This document shows, in pieces, positions 28,091 through 37,535 of a stretch of 60,743 nt of DNA. The position numbers and the translations under genes are program-made. Source of the stretch: an uncultured Pseudomonadales bacterium (GTDB taxonomy: Bacteria > Pseudomonadota > Gammaproteobacteria > Pseudomonadales > Azotimanducaceae); contig CALKBV010000005.1 in assembly GCA_937775265.1 (NCBI GenBank), forward strand, positions 1-60,743. Direction: 5' to 3'. The notes under the pieces were generated by a model. It ran no database searches, was not told the origin of the DNA, and saw nothing but the letters and a program-made list of their open reading frames with translations. The first letter of the stretch is position 1, and the number at the start of each line of letters is the position of its first letter.

Positions 28091-28150
28091 TTTGAACCCG
28101 CGACCACCGGAATCACAATCCGGAGCTCTACCAACTGAGCTACGCCCACC
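28074..28150 (-). tRNA. tRNA-His (anticodon GUG)
   Basis: The anticodon loop TTGTGAT between CCGGA/TCCGG gives GUG. The base at 28150 supplies the extra G(-1) that pairs with C73, the identity element of tRNA-His, and CCA is encoded at 28076-28074. The acceptor stem contains two G-U pairs. Confidence 0.93.
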
Positions 28151-28172
28151 ATTGCTCTTGTTCCCATTATAG

Positions 28173-28249
28173 TGGTACGCCCGGAAGGACTCGAACCTTC
28201 AACCCTCGCCTTAGAAGGGCGATGCTCTATCCAGTTGAGCTACGGGCGC
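28173..28249 (-). tRNA. tRNA-Arg (anticodon UCU)
   Basis: The 77-base gene has the anticodon loop CTTCTAA in the stem TCGCC/GGCGA, giving UCU. D arm (AGCTCAACTGGATAGAGC) and T loop (GTTCGAGTC) are canonical and CCA is encoded. Confidence 0.94.
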
Positions 28250-28290
28250 ATTAACCCTGACCTTCCGGTCGTATCACCTAATGGGGAATT

Positions 28291-28367
28291 TGGTCGGGGT
28301 AGAGAGATTCGAACTCCCGACATCCTGCTCCCAAAGCAGGCGCGCTACCAGACTGCGCTATACCCCG
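28291..28367 (-). tRNA. tRNA-Pro (anticodon UGG)
   Basis: The 77-base gene starts CGGGGTATAGCGCAG, the usual proline tRNA opening. The loop TTTGGGA in the stem CCTGC/GCAGG gives UGG. CCA is encoded. It is the promoter-proximal gene of the four-tRNA cluster. Confidence 0.94.
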
Positions 28368-28447
28368 AACAAAGGTCATTGCAGCTTAACCATAAAGCAC
28401 TGGATAATACTGCAACCTCTAGCCTACCTACCGCTAGAAAGGGGCGC

Positions 28448-28476
28448 ATTCTACTAACGAGGCTGGGTACAGTCAA
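28448..28476 (-). promoter_or_regulatory. Sigma-70 promoter of the tRNA operon
   Basis: On the minus strand TTGACT (28476-28471) and TAGAAT (28453-28448) are separated by exactly 17 bases. They are followed by a GC-rich discriminator (gcgcccc), which is characteristic of stable-RNA promoters under stringent control. The first tRNA begins about 75 bases downstream. Confidence 0.75.
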
Positions 28477-28605
28477 ACAAGATATTGACGTTTTTTTTAA
28501 GCAAAGCAAAGGCTTAGCCGTTCGCACTGAAAAAGCGCTGCGGACACTGAAAACAACGCTAAAGCACAGTATTAAAATGGCCAATCAACACAGGGTAAAA
28601 ACATC

Positions 28606-29319
28606 ATGAAACGGATATTTATTTCAGATCTGCATCTGGACGCCAACCGGAAAGACCTGACCAGGGCGTTCACACGGTTCCTCAGCGAGCATTGTCAAAC
28701 CATCAATGAGCTCTACATTCTCGGTGATTTTTTCGAACTGTGGCTGGGAGACGACGACCAATCCCCCCTGAATAAAGAGGTGATCAAGGCGTTATCCAGT
28801 CTTCCCTGCGATGTGTTAATCATGCACGGCAACCGCGATTTTCTGATCGGCAAGGCATTTTGTAACGATGCCGGTGCGAAACTGCTCCCTGACCCCTACC
28901 CTATTATCCTAGGGGATCAACCCGCACTGTTGATGCATGGCGACAGCCTCTGCACTAGAGATGAGGAATATATGAAAGCAAGAACCCTGTTACGTTCAGA
29001 TGCCTTCCAGCAGGATTTTCTGTCGAAACAGATGCAGGAAAGGAAAATCATTGCTGAACAGATACGGGGCAAAAGCCAGAAAGTTTCTCGAGAGAAAGCC
29101 GAAGATATTATGGATGTCACACCTGAAGAAGTGACCAAAGTGATGAACCAGGCCAAGACTTCGATTCTGATCCACGGTCACACTCATCGTCCTGCCGTTC
29201 ACGAAGTCGACCTGCAATTCGGCCCTGGAACCCGGTACGTTCTTGGCGACTGGCACACATCAACGCAATTTTTAAGGGCGGTTGGATCAGACCTCGAACT
29301 GGTTCAGTACAACTTCTAA
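28606..29319 (+). CDS. lpxH: UDP-2,3-diacylglucosamine diphosphatase
   Basis: The 237-residue metallophosphoesterase makes lipid X from UDP-2,3-diacylglucosamine in lipid A synthesis. The binuclear metal motifs are SDLHLD, GDFFELWLGDD, HGNRDFL, MHGDSLC and HGHTHRP. Its presence shows that the organism makes lipopolysaccharide by the LpxH branch. It is transcribed away from the tRNA cluster and converges with miaE; the stop codons are 8 bases apart. Confidence 0.95.
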   Translation: MKRIFISDLHLDANRKDLTRAFTRFLSEHCQTINELYILGDFFELWLGDDDQSPLNKEVIKALSSLPCDVLIMHGNRDFLIGKAFCNDAGAKLLPDPYPIILGDQPALLMHGDSLCTRDEEYMKARTLLRSDAFQQDFLSKQMQERKIIAEQIRGKSQKVSREKAEDIMDVTPEEVTKVMNQAKTSILIHGHTHRPAVHEVDLQFGPGTRYVLGDWHTSTQFLRAVGSDLELVQYNF

Positions 29320-29327
29320 CCCTTAGC

Positions 29328-29924
29328 TTAGATAGCAGGAACCCCGCTATGGAATCGGAAATCCGGATCGGGGGTTAGAATAAGGCGCTCGTCTGCCTCT
29401 AGAAACAAATCGATGCGATCTTGGATAGCTTCACCATTGGCAATCTTTTCAGCCTGGTTAAGGTAAAGCAGAAAATGTCTGGCTTCGGATTTCAGGAGTG
29501 ACTGGTAAAACTCCGCAAGTTCGTCATCCAGAACCTGTATCAGCCGCCCAAAGCGTTCACAACTTCTGGCCTCCACGATGGCACTAATAATAAGCACGTC
29601 AACTAACCGGGCTGGTTCATGGGTGCGTGCCCCCGATCTAAGTTCTCCTGCATAACGGGATGAAGAAAGTTGGGTATACGTTATATTCCTATGTTTCAGG
29701 AGAGACACCACCTGTTCAAAATGACGAAGCTCTTCTCGCGCTATTTTCGAAAGTTTCAAAATCATTTCAGTTTGATCAACATGCCGGTACATCAGGTTTA
29801 ATGCGGTCGACGCGGCTTTCTTCTCGCAGTTCGCATGATCAATCAGCAAAACTGATAGGTTGTCTTCGGCTTGTTCAAGCCACAAATCTGGTGTTTTACA
29901 CCTTAAAAAACTGTTCACATTCAT
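29328..29924 (-). CDS. miaE: tRNA-(ms2io6A37) hydroxylase MiaE
   Basis: This non-haem di-iron enzyme hydroxylates the isopentenyl group of ms2i6A37 in tRNAs that read UNN codons, with O2 as substrate. The ferritin-like iron ligands are in [33 protein letters not shown] and [11 protein letters not shown]. The ATG at 29924 gives the usual start [19 protein letters not shown]; an upstream frame to 29990 is open but adds an untypical N-terminus. The substrate link to miaA/miaB is not visible in this window. Its start is 115 bases from the divergent acnB start. Confidence 0.9.
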   Translation of the reverse strand: MNVNSFLRCKTPDLWLEQAEDNLSVLLIDHANCEKKAASTALNLMYRHVDQTEMILKLSKIAREELRHFEQVVSLLKHRNITYTQLSSSRYAGELRSGARTHEPARLVDVLIISAIVEARSCERFGRLIQVLDDELAEFYQSLLKSEARHFLLYLNQAEKIANGEAIQDRIDLFLEADERLILTPDPDFRFHSGVPAI

Positions 29925-30039
29925 AGTCTTACACTGCGTGAGGGGGTTTGTTAGCTTAACTTTAAGCCGTTCATCCAGTACACTTGCCAACCTTTTGAAC
30001 CGGACGACTTGTTCGTCATTATACAGTGAGGTAAAGGTC

Positions 30040-32614
30040 GTGCTTAAAGCCTATCGACAACATATGGAAGAACGCACAGCAGAAGGCGTTGTTCCCAAAC
30101 CCTTGAACGCTGAACAGGTCAATGGACTGGTCGAGCTGTTTAAGAACCCTCCGACAGGTGAAGAAGATTTTCTTACGGATCTCCTAGAGAACAGAATCCC
30201 GGCTGGAGTCGATGATGCAGCGTATGTTAAGGCCGCATTTCTCGCCGCTATTGCCAAAGGCGAAGCGAGCTCACCAATCTTAGACAACGTTCGTGCAACA
30301 GAACTTCTGGGCACGATGCTCGGTGGATATAACATCGAACCATTGATCGGCCTGCTTGATGACAATGCAACTGCTGCAACAGCTGCAAGCGCTTTGTCAA
30401 AAACACTACTGATGTTTGATGCGTTTCATGACGTCGTGGAAAAAAGCCAATCTAACGAGCACGCAATGTCGGTCCTGCAGTCATGGGCAAATGCGGAATG
30501 GTTCCTCAACAAAGAAAATGTCCCCGAAAAAATTACCGTGACAGTATTTATGGTGGACGGGGAAACCAACACTGACGATCTTTCTCCTGCAGGAGATGCA
30601 TGGAGTCGTCCCGATATCCCATTACATGCTAAAGCCATGCTCATCAAAACCATGGACCGACCGCTGGAGACCATCGAAGAACTGAAGCAAAAAGGTCATC
30701 CTTTGGCCTATGTCGGAGACGTTGTAGGGACAGGCTCATCAAGGAAATCAGCGACTAATTCAGTCCTGTGGCACATGGGAGATGACATTCCCCATATTCC
30801 TAACAAGAGAGACGGTGGCGTTTGTCTTGGCGGCAAGATAGCACCAATATTTTTCAACACAATGGAAGATGCAGGTGCGCTGCCTATCGAATGCGACGTC
30901 ACAAAGATGGAGATGGGTGATGTTATTACCATCTTCCCCTATGAAGGAAAAATCACCAACGAAGCCGGCGATACGATTAGCGAGTTTGAACTATCAACAC
31001 CCGTCTTACTCGACGAGGTTCGGGCCGGGGGAAGAATTCCTCTTATCATTGGTCGCGGACTGACAGAAAGATCACGAGCAGCACTCGGCCTGGAACCATG
31101 CGATGTGTTTAGCAAGCCAGCAGCTGTCAAAGAAACAGACAAGGGCTTCACACTGGCGCAGAAGATCGTCGGCAAAGCCTGCAATGTTGAAGGCGTGCGC
31201 CCCGGTACCTATTGCGAGCCTCGCATGACCACCGTCGGCTCTCAGGACACAACCGGACCCATGACGCGAGATGAGCTGAAAGAACTAGCTTGCCTCGGGT
31301 TTTCTGCCGACCTCGTCATGCAGTCATTCTGTCACACGGCGGCTTATCCAAAGCCAGTTGATATCGACACCCAACACTCCCTGCCTGATTTCATCCAGAC
31401 ACGGGGCGGCGTTGCCCTGCGACCTGGTGACGGCATTATCCACTCCTGGCTGAACCGAATGCTATTGCCCGATACGGTTGGGACCGGCGGAGACTCTCAT
31501 ACAAGATTTCCCATGGGGATCAGTTTCCCCGCAGGCTCCGGCCTGGTTGCATTCGCTTCAGCTATCGGCGTGATGCCACTCGATATGCCAGAGTCCGTGC
31601 TTGTGCGATTCAAAGGAGAGATGCAGCCAGGTATTACCCTCAGGGACCTGGTGAACGCCATTCCTTATGCCGCAATCCAGAGAGGACTGCTGACGGTAGC
31701 CAAAGAAGGCAAGAAGAACGTTTTCTCTGGTCGCATTCTTGAGATTGAGGGCCTTCCTGACCTAAAGGTTGAACAAGCCTTTGAGATCAGCGACGCATCC
31801 GCTGAAAGGTCAGCCGGAGGCTGCACGATCAGGCTGGGTAAGGATCCAATTATCGAATACATCAGCTCGAACATCACCCTGCTCAAATGGATGATTACAG
31901 AGGGTTATGGTGATGCACGAACCATCGGCCGAAGAATTGAATCCATGGAAACCTGGTTAGCTAACCCCGTTCTCATGGAACCCGACGCCAACGCCGAATA
32001 TGCTGAGATCATCGAAATCGACTTGAACGAAATCAAGGAACCGCTGCTCGCGTGCCCCAATGACCCGGATGATGTGAAGCCACTCTCTGAAGTAACCGGT
32101 ACAAAAATTGATGAAGTCTTCATTGGTTCGTGTATGACCAATATCGGACACTTTCGCGCGGCGGCACAATTGCTGAGTAAAGCCAGCTCCATTCCGACAA
32201 GACTCTGGATATCTCCACCCACCAAGATGGATGAGCATCAGCTAATGGAGGAAGGCGTTTACAACGTCTTCGCCCAGGCCGGTGCCCGAACCGAGATGCC
32301 CGGATGCTCACTGTGCATGGGGAACCAGGCTCGAATAGCGCCAAACTCCACCTGTGTGTCAACTTCCACCAGAAACTTCCCTAACCGGCTCGGTGATGGG
32401 GCAGATGTTTACCTGGCCTCTGCTGAGCTGGCGGCTGTTTCAAGCATTCTCGGTAAACTCCCGTCGGTGAGAAGAGTATCTGGCATACATGAAGGACCTC
32501 GACACGATGGCTGATGATATCTATCGCTACCTGAACTTCCACCAGATTGAATCGTTCCAGAACTCGGCTGACCAGGCAATCATTCCCGCACTTAACATCG
32601 TCGCGGCAACTTAG
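30040..32614 (+). CDS. acnB: Aconitate hydratase B, with one frameshift near the 3' end
   Basis: AcnB interconverts citrate and isocitrate in the TCA cycle and also acts on 2-methylisocitrate. It has the AcnB-specific order: HEAT-like domain, swivel domain ([20 protein letters not shown]) and catalytic domains with the 4Fe-4S cysteines in [13 protein letters not shown] and [13 protein letters not shown]. The start is the GTG at 30040 ([12 protein letters not shown]), matching E. coli MLEEYRKH, with a gaggtaaag site. The frame stops early at 32514, because a single extra A at about 32470 shifts it. Reading on in the next frame gives the correct C-terminus ([10 protein letters not shown] and [10 protein letters not shown]) to 32614 and a protein of about 857 residues. 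Confidence 0.93.
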
Positions 32615-32796
32615 GCGCACGCCAGTACGCTAAGCCTTACTCTTCGCACGGCTTTCCTGAGGGTGTCTACATCCTCAGGACGGTCGTCGATAAAGTTTGC
32701 TCGGATGTAAGCATCTGTTACCGCATCAACCGATGTCGCCAGCTCGGGCCTAAGGGTGACGACGCGCCTTGCGTGTCTGATTGGGCCCTCACCCAT
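32611..32796 (-). CDS. Unidentified ORF fragment beside the moxR relic
   Basis: This 61-codon frame begins MGEGPIRHARRVV and is preceded by a further 15 open codons without a start. It overlaps the last four bases of acnB. The pattern TDAYIRANFIDDRPEDVDTL is protein-like and recalls C-terminal parts of GMC oxidoreductases or HAD-type motifs, but neither match is good enough to call. As it abuts the truncated moxR gene it may be the 3' end of a gene joined there by deletion. No ribosome binding site is evident. Confidence 0.3.
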   Translation of the reverse strand: MGEGPIRHARRVVTLRPELATSVDAVTDAYIRANFIDDRPEDVDTLRKAVRRVRLSVLACA

Positions 32797-32815
32797 CGAT
32801 CTTGCGAGCCCCTGG

Positions 32816-33635
32816 TTAGCAAGGTACCGACAAAACTTCAGGTACTACAAAGTTCCTGTCGTCAATGAAAGCCCAGCTCTTGGCACTGGACAAGAGTGCC
32901 ATCCCTCCTCTCGGAGACAACCCATGCGTCAATTCCGGCGTTTCTCTGGTGTAAGCGATGATTCTTTGAATGCAGTCCAGCAGGGCCTCCGAGACCTTTA
33001 CCGTTTTGCAATGTGCCTGCAGCTCGCGCAGTTTCAGCAGGTTGATTGTGTTTCCGAGCGTTGCTAACACTGCCCTTCTATCCTGCCACTGCAGTAATAT
33101 TCTTTCTGCGATGGGATCGGGGTAACCCAGCTCAATTCTCATCAGAAATCAATCAAGCTGGGATTCGGGCAGCGGAAACGAGCCAGCCTGGTTGCTTGGG
33201 TTCTGGGTAGCAATCACAAAGAAAGGCTCCGGAAGTGGCATCGAATCCCCGTCAACGGTAACCTGCCTTTCTTCCATGGCTTCCAGCAGAGCACTCTGGC
33301 TCTTTGGGGTTGTTCTATTAATTTCATCCGCGAGAATCAACTGGTTAAAGATTGGTCCCTCGTGAAACACAAACTGGCCATTCTCCTTATCGAACACCGG
33401 CGCACCGATAATATCAGCGGGCAAAATGTCGCTCGTGAAATGGATGCGGTTGTAAGAAAGGTTGAATACCTTTCCAAGCGCATAAGCCAGGGTGGTTTTT
33501 CCCCATACCCGGCATATCCTCAATCAGCAGGTTTCCTTCAGATAGTAGGTACGCAACTGCCAACTTTATCTGCCGCTCTTTCCCAAGCACTACCTGGCCG
33601 ACAAGATCGACAGTTTCCTGTAAGGCACTACGCAT
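32816..33635 (-). pseudogene. Decayed MoxR-family AAA+ ATPase
   Basis: The N-terminal part (VGQVVLGKERQIKLAVAYLL, then LLIEDMPGMGK) holds Walker A. After a frameshift in the run of five A at 33496-33500 the frame continues with TTLAYALGKVFNL, Walker B QLILADEINR and the ATQNP motif. At 33149-33151 a TGA replaces the Arg codon of SQLDRFLMRIELGYP, and the frame then continues to 32816 (AKSWAFIDDRNFVVPE), where the last fifty or so residues of the family are missing. MoxR ATPases are chaperones usually followed by DUF58 and von Willebrand genes; none are present. Three independent lesions argue for a real pseudogene. Confidence 0.8.
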
Positions 33636-33637
33636 TA

Positions 33638-35146
33638 CTAACCTTGATTGTGCAGCTCGATTACTTCGGCATTACCGGGGTCCTGGGCTTTCGCAGAGTC
33701 ATTTCGTAACGACTCAATCCTGTCGAAATACTCATCGCCCACATTACCTGTCACATACTGGCCATCAAAAATTGAACAATCAAAGCGATCAATCGAAGAA
33801 TTAATGCCAGCAGCACATTCAACCAGATCTTCCAAATCCTGGTAGACCAGCCAATCTACACCTATATATTCCGCTATTTCTTCCACGGTATGGCCATGTG
33901 CAACAAACTCAGCAGCCGAGGGCATATCAATGCCATAGACATTGGGATAGCGAACCGGCGGTGCGGCAGAAGCCAGGTACACTCTGTTCGCGCCCGCCTC
34001 TCTCGCCATCTGAACTATCTGTTTTGACGTGGTTCCCCTCACAATAGAATCATCCACTAACAGGACGTTCTTGCCACGAAATTCAAGTTGGATCGGGCTT
34101 AATTTACGGCGAACTGATTTCTTTCGTTGCGCCTGGCCCGGCATGATAAACGTTCGACCTATGTAGCGGTTCTTTACAAGGCCTTCCCGATATTTTACCT
34201 CTAGCCTATGGGCCATCGGCAGGGCGGCGGTACAGCTGGTATCTGGTATTGGGATAACAACATCAATATCATTGTCCGGATACAGCCTGAGAATTTTATC
34301 CGCGAGTTTCTCTCCCATCTTAAGGCGGGCCTTGTATACCGAAATTTCGTCTATAACCGAGTCGGGGCGAGCCAGGTAAACATACTCAAATATGCAGGGA
34401 CTATATACCACGGCTGGCGTGCATTGCCGGGTATGAATGTGCCCACCGGATTCGATATAGACCGCCTCTCCTGGCTTAATATCAGCCACCAGCTCGAAGC
34501 CCAGAACACTCAAAGCCACAGATTCCGATGCAATCATGTACTCGACACCCTTTGATGACTCACGCTTCCCGTAAACCAGGGGCCTGATGCCAAAGGGATC
34601 CCGAAACCCGACAATGCCGTAACCTGTGATCAGGGAAACAACCGAATAGGCGCCAACAGCTCTTTGGTGGAGACGACTGATAGCCTGAAAAATTTCATCC
34701 GGAGACGTTCTAAGCGACGACACAGCCTGAAGTTCGTGCGCAAAGACGTTGAGTAAAACCTCTGAATCCGAATTGGTATTGATATGTCTTCGATCCGACC
34801 GGAAAAGATCTTCATTCAATTCGTTGGCGTTAGTCAGGTTGCCATTGTGGGCAAGACAGATACCAAATGGAGAGTTTACGTACATGGGTTGCGCTTCAGC
34901 GGAACTGGACGTCCCCGCAGTGGGATACCGCACATGGGCTATCCCCATGTTGCCTTTGAGACGGTCCATATGATCTTGTCGGAAGACATCCCGTACCAAG
35001 CCATTCCGTTTCCGAAGATTGAGCCGATCACCATCACAGGTAACCATTCCTGCGGCATCCTGCCCTCGATGCTGAAGAAGTGTAAGCGCATCGTAGAGCT
35101 CGTGGCTTACATCACCCTTACCTACCATTCCTGCTATGCCGCACAT
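33638..35146 (-). CDS. purF: Amidophosphoribosyltransferase
   Basis: PurF makes 5-phosphoribosylamine from PRPP and glutamine, the first step of purine synthesis. The Ntn-type nucleophile Cys2 follows the initiator Met (MCGIAGMVG), the glutaminase domain has [11 protein letters not shown] and HVRYPTAG, and the PRPP loop is [14 protein letters not shown]. Length (502) is normal. It ends the folC-SPOR-cvpA-purF operon, 10 bases after cvpA; the moxR relic begins only two bases after its stop. Confidence 0.96.
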   Translation of the reverse strand: MCGIAGMVGKGDVSHELYDALTLLQHRGQDAAGMVTCDGDRLNLRKRNGLVRDVFRQDHMDRLKGNMGIAHVRYPTAGTSSSAEAQPMYVNSPFGICLAHNGNLTNANELNEDLFRSDRRHINTNSDSEVLLNVFAHELQAVSSLRTSPDEIFQAISRLHQRAVGAYSVVSLITGYGIVGFRDPFGIRPLVYGKRESSKGVEYMIASESVALSVLGFELVADIKPGEAVYIESGGHIHTRQCTPAVVYSPCIFEYVYLARPDSVIDEISVYKARLKMGEKLADKILRLYPDNDIDVVIPIPDTSCTAALPMAHRLEVKYREGLVKNRYIGRTFIMPGQAQRKKSVRRKLSPIQLEFRGKNVLLVDDSIVRGTTSKQIVQMAREAGANRVYLASAAPPVRYPNVYGIDMPSAAEFVAHGHTVEEIAEYIGVDWLVYQDLEDLVECAAGINSSIDRFDCSIFDGQYVTGNVGDEYFDRIESLRNDSAKAQDPGNAEVIELHNQG

Positions 35147-35156
35147 CGTGCCTCCT

Positions 35157-35723
35157 TCAGGCTCCCACCTGTTCAGGACTGCTGGTTAACACTGGTTCCG
35201 TAATGCTATCGGGCCTTATTTCATGATTCTTATCCAAGAACCCTTCACCCTGTTCCCATAAAATCGGACCAAACTCTTCAATAACGGTGACTATCCGGGG
35301 TATGAACTGGGACTGTTGGTACCAATCATCCTCTTCTACTGGCAAGACATAATGCATGAGTGCGACAATTACCACGACGATAACGCCCCCCCGGGCAAAT
35401 CCGAAAATCGTTCCAAGCAACCTGTCCAAACCACTAAGCCCCGTCATTCTGACGAACTCGCCAATCAGGTAGTTGACCATTCCCCCTACCATTAACGTCG
35501 CAATGAAAAGAACCAGGTAAGAAGTACCTAACCGCAGGGAATCTGTTTCAATATAGAGCTCAAGCACTACCGTAAACTGGCCAGCAAACAGACGTGCTAT
35601 TAAAACAGCCGCAATCCAGGTAATAAGTGACAGCGCCTCCTTTACAAATCCGCGACGGATGCTGATCAGCGTAGATACACCCAGCACCCCGACAATCACC
35701 CAGTCAATAGTCGCCAACGTCAT
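35157..35723 (-). CDS. cvpA: CvpA family inner-membrane protein
   Basis: The 188-residue protein has four hydrophobic segments in its first 130 residues and the CvpA opening [28 protein letters not shown], including the R-G-F-x-[KR]-E motif. Family members affect colicin V export, biofilm formation and bile or envelope stress. It lies between the SPOR gene (four-base overlap) and purF, as in E. coli. Confidence 0.92.
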   Translation of the reverse strand: MTLATIDWVIVGVLGVSTLISIRRGFVKEALSLITWIAAVLIARLFAGQFTVVLELYIETDSLRLGTSYLVLFIATLMVGGMVNYLIGEFVRMTGLSGLDRLLGTIFGFARGGVIVVVIVALMHYVLPVEEDDWYQQSQFIPRIVTVIEEFGPILWEQGEGFLDKNHEIRPDSITEPVLTSSPEQVGA

Positions 35724-36271
35724 CCTCCCAGCTGTTCCCGGTCGTCTTCAATCCTGTAACGTACGATACGGCCTTTTAGTTTCAGTTTTGCTTCAATTTC
35801 CTGGTTCATTTCCACTAGTGTTTCCTTGCTACTGGAGGGACCAACAAACACACGATATATTTCGCCGTCATTCGTGTTCGCATGAAGTATGTATGACCGA
35901 TAGTTCTGGTCCCTGAGCTGCGCACGCAAACGGGTGGCATTGTCTTCCTTTTGAAAGCTACCAAGCTGCAGACTCCAATTGACAGGCAGCTGGTTTCTAT
36001 CAAGTATATGATCAGGCGCAGCTTCATAATTCGTTTCGTCTACCACTTCTTTGGGTAAGCGCGCTTCGCTGGCTTTTTCCATCTGCTCAATCTTCCGCAT
36101 GACGTCTTGAACCGTGATGTCCTCGAGATCTATTTTAGGTGGCGCAGGAATATCGGTAGCGATACGAGCTCGGTCTCCTTCGGTACCGTCGAGCAACAAC
36201 GGCAGCAGAATAATCGCGAGCGAAGTCAGGATAACGGCACCGGTCAGGCGTTGTTTTAGTTTTGCGTCCAC
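35720..36271 (-). CDS. SPOR-domain protein (DedD-like)
   Basis: The 183-residue protein has an N-terminal membrane helix (LTGAVILTSLAIILLPLLL), a short linker, and a C-terminal SPOR domain (NWSLQLGSFQKEDNATRLRAQLRDQNYRSYI and RVFVGPSSSKE). SPOR domains bind denuded glycan strands at the division septum. Position between folC and cvpA is that of dedD in E. coli. The start lies 25 bases after folC. Confidence 0.9.
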   Translation of the reverse strand: MDAKLKQRLTGAVILTSLAIILLPLLLDGTEGDRARIATDIPAPPKIDLEDITVQDVMRKIEQMEKASEARLPKEVVDETNYEAAPDHILDRNQLPVNWSLQLGSFQKEDNATRLRAQLRDQNYRSYILHANTNDGEIYRVFVGPSSSKETLVEMNQEIEAKLKLKGRIVRYRIEDDREQLGG

Positions 36272-36296
36272 GTGACGAGCGGTCCCGATCCCTGTT

Positions 36297-37535
36297 TTAA
36301 TTCTTCGTTAATGCTGTCTGATTCAACAGTTGCAATACGCCGGATACAACGGGAAAAGAGCCGCAGACCAAAATCAGGTCAGCTGGGCTAGCCTCTTTCC
36401 TCGCGCCATCTAACGCATCTTCGATGTTAACATAGGTCTCTACATTCCCGGCGGGTTTGACTGATAAACGTCCCAAAAGCCGGTCTGCAGCCTCACCCCG
36501 AGGCTCATCCAAGTTTGTCAGGTGACAGGTCTTGAATAGCGGCATAAGTATCCCTGAGACTGATTCAATATCTTTGTCTTTATACATACCAATCACAGCA
36601 TGAATATCCCTTCCATCCCAGTGCGCACGCAGATGCTCTGCAAGACTAGCAGCTGCAGCCGGGTTGTGCGCTACATCGAGCAAAACCTCACACTTATCTT
36701 CGATAACGGTTCTACGTCCTGTCAGGCGAGTGGTTACTCCGATTTCCTGCGAACCAGAAACATCCCATCCCAGCATCTTTGACGCCTGTTGTGCCGCGTC
36801 GAAACTGTCTCGAGGCAAAACGGTGTCAATATCTTCTAACGATTCGAAATCACGACCAATAATATAGAGTGACGCGCCTATCTCTAAAGCATACTCATAA
36901 ACAGATTCGGGAGGGTCTCGGTCCGCCACTATACAACTAACACCCGCACGCATAATGCCGGCCTTTTCTCGCGCTATCTCCGCCCTGGTGTTACCAAGCC
37001 AGTCCTGGTGATCCAGGGAAATGTGGGTGATGATTGTCAGGTCCGGGTCGACGATATTCATCGCATCCAGCCGACCGCCCAGGCCGACTTCCAAAATCGC
37101 GACATCGACTTTTTGCTCGCAGAACAGGAATAAGGAAGCGAGTGTCGCAAACTCAAAATAGGTCAATGTGATTTCTTTTCTGGCTGACTCGATTTCCTGA
37201 AAGGCGCGAACAATGGACTGATCTGGAACCGGTACCCCATCAATCGCAATTCGCTCGTTGAACTGGTGCATATGTGGCGAGGTTGATTTGCCGACGCTTA
37301 GCCCATTTGCCATGGCAAAGCGCTCGAGGTATTCGCAGGTCGAGCCCTTTCCATTTGTCCCGGCCACCAGAATAGTCGTGACAGCCGGGTGCAGTACCTT
37401 TAGTCGACGCCCGACTTCGCTGACCCGGTCTAATCCAAGGTCCCAACCCACCGGGTGCACTTCCTGGATGTACGAAAGCCAGTGGTCGAGGGATAGCGCC
37501 TGGTCAGTCAATGGCTGCCCGGAGTTCACTAACAA
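36297..37535 (-). CDS. folC: Folylpolyglutamate/dihydrofolate synthase
   Basis: FolC adds glutamates to (dihydro)folate. The Mur-ligase P-loop is VAGTNGKGST (about residues 60-69), with LGVGLGGRLDA-type motif EVGLGGRLDAMN and ITHISLDHQDWLG. The start is uncertain: the frame opens with TTG at 37535 inside the trpA coding end, with GTG 37529 and TTG 37511 as alternatives, so translation is probably coupled to trpA. In most relatives accD lies directly upstream; here trpA does and no accD is present. Confidence 0.9.
   Translation of the reverse strand: MLVNSGQPLTDQALSLDHWLSYIQEVHPVGWDLGLDRVSEVGRRLKVLHPAVTTILVAGTNGKGSTCEYLERFAMANGLSVGKSTSPHMHQFNERIAIDGVPVPDQSIVRAFQEIESARKEITLTYFEFATLASLFLFCEQKVDVAILEVGLGGRLDAMNIVDPDLTIITHISLDHQDWLGNTRAEIAREKAGIMRAGVSCIVADRDPPESVYEYALEIGASLYIIGRDFESLEDIDTVLPRDSFDAAQQASKMLGWDVSGSQEIGVTTRLTGRRTVIEDKCEVLLDVAHNPAAAASLAEHLRAHWDGRDIHAVIGMYKDKDIESVSGILMPLFKTCHLTNLDEPRGEAADRLLGRLSVKPAGNVETYVNIEDALDGARKEASPADLILVCGSFPVVSGVLQLLNQTALTKN

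Noticed and set aside
28172..28609. Open frame on the + strand across tRNA-Arg and tRNA-Pro (starts MVRPEGLEPST)
   Set aside because: It is the antisense reading of tRNA genes, a well-known source of false proteins; the tRNAs are intact.
32611..32796. GMC oxidoreductase or HAD hydrolase fragment
   Set aside because: Only scattered residues agree with either family, so the segment is left unnamed.
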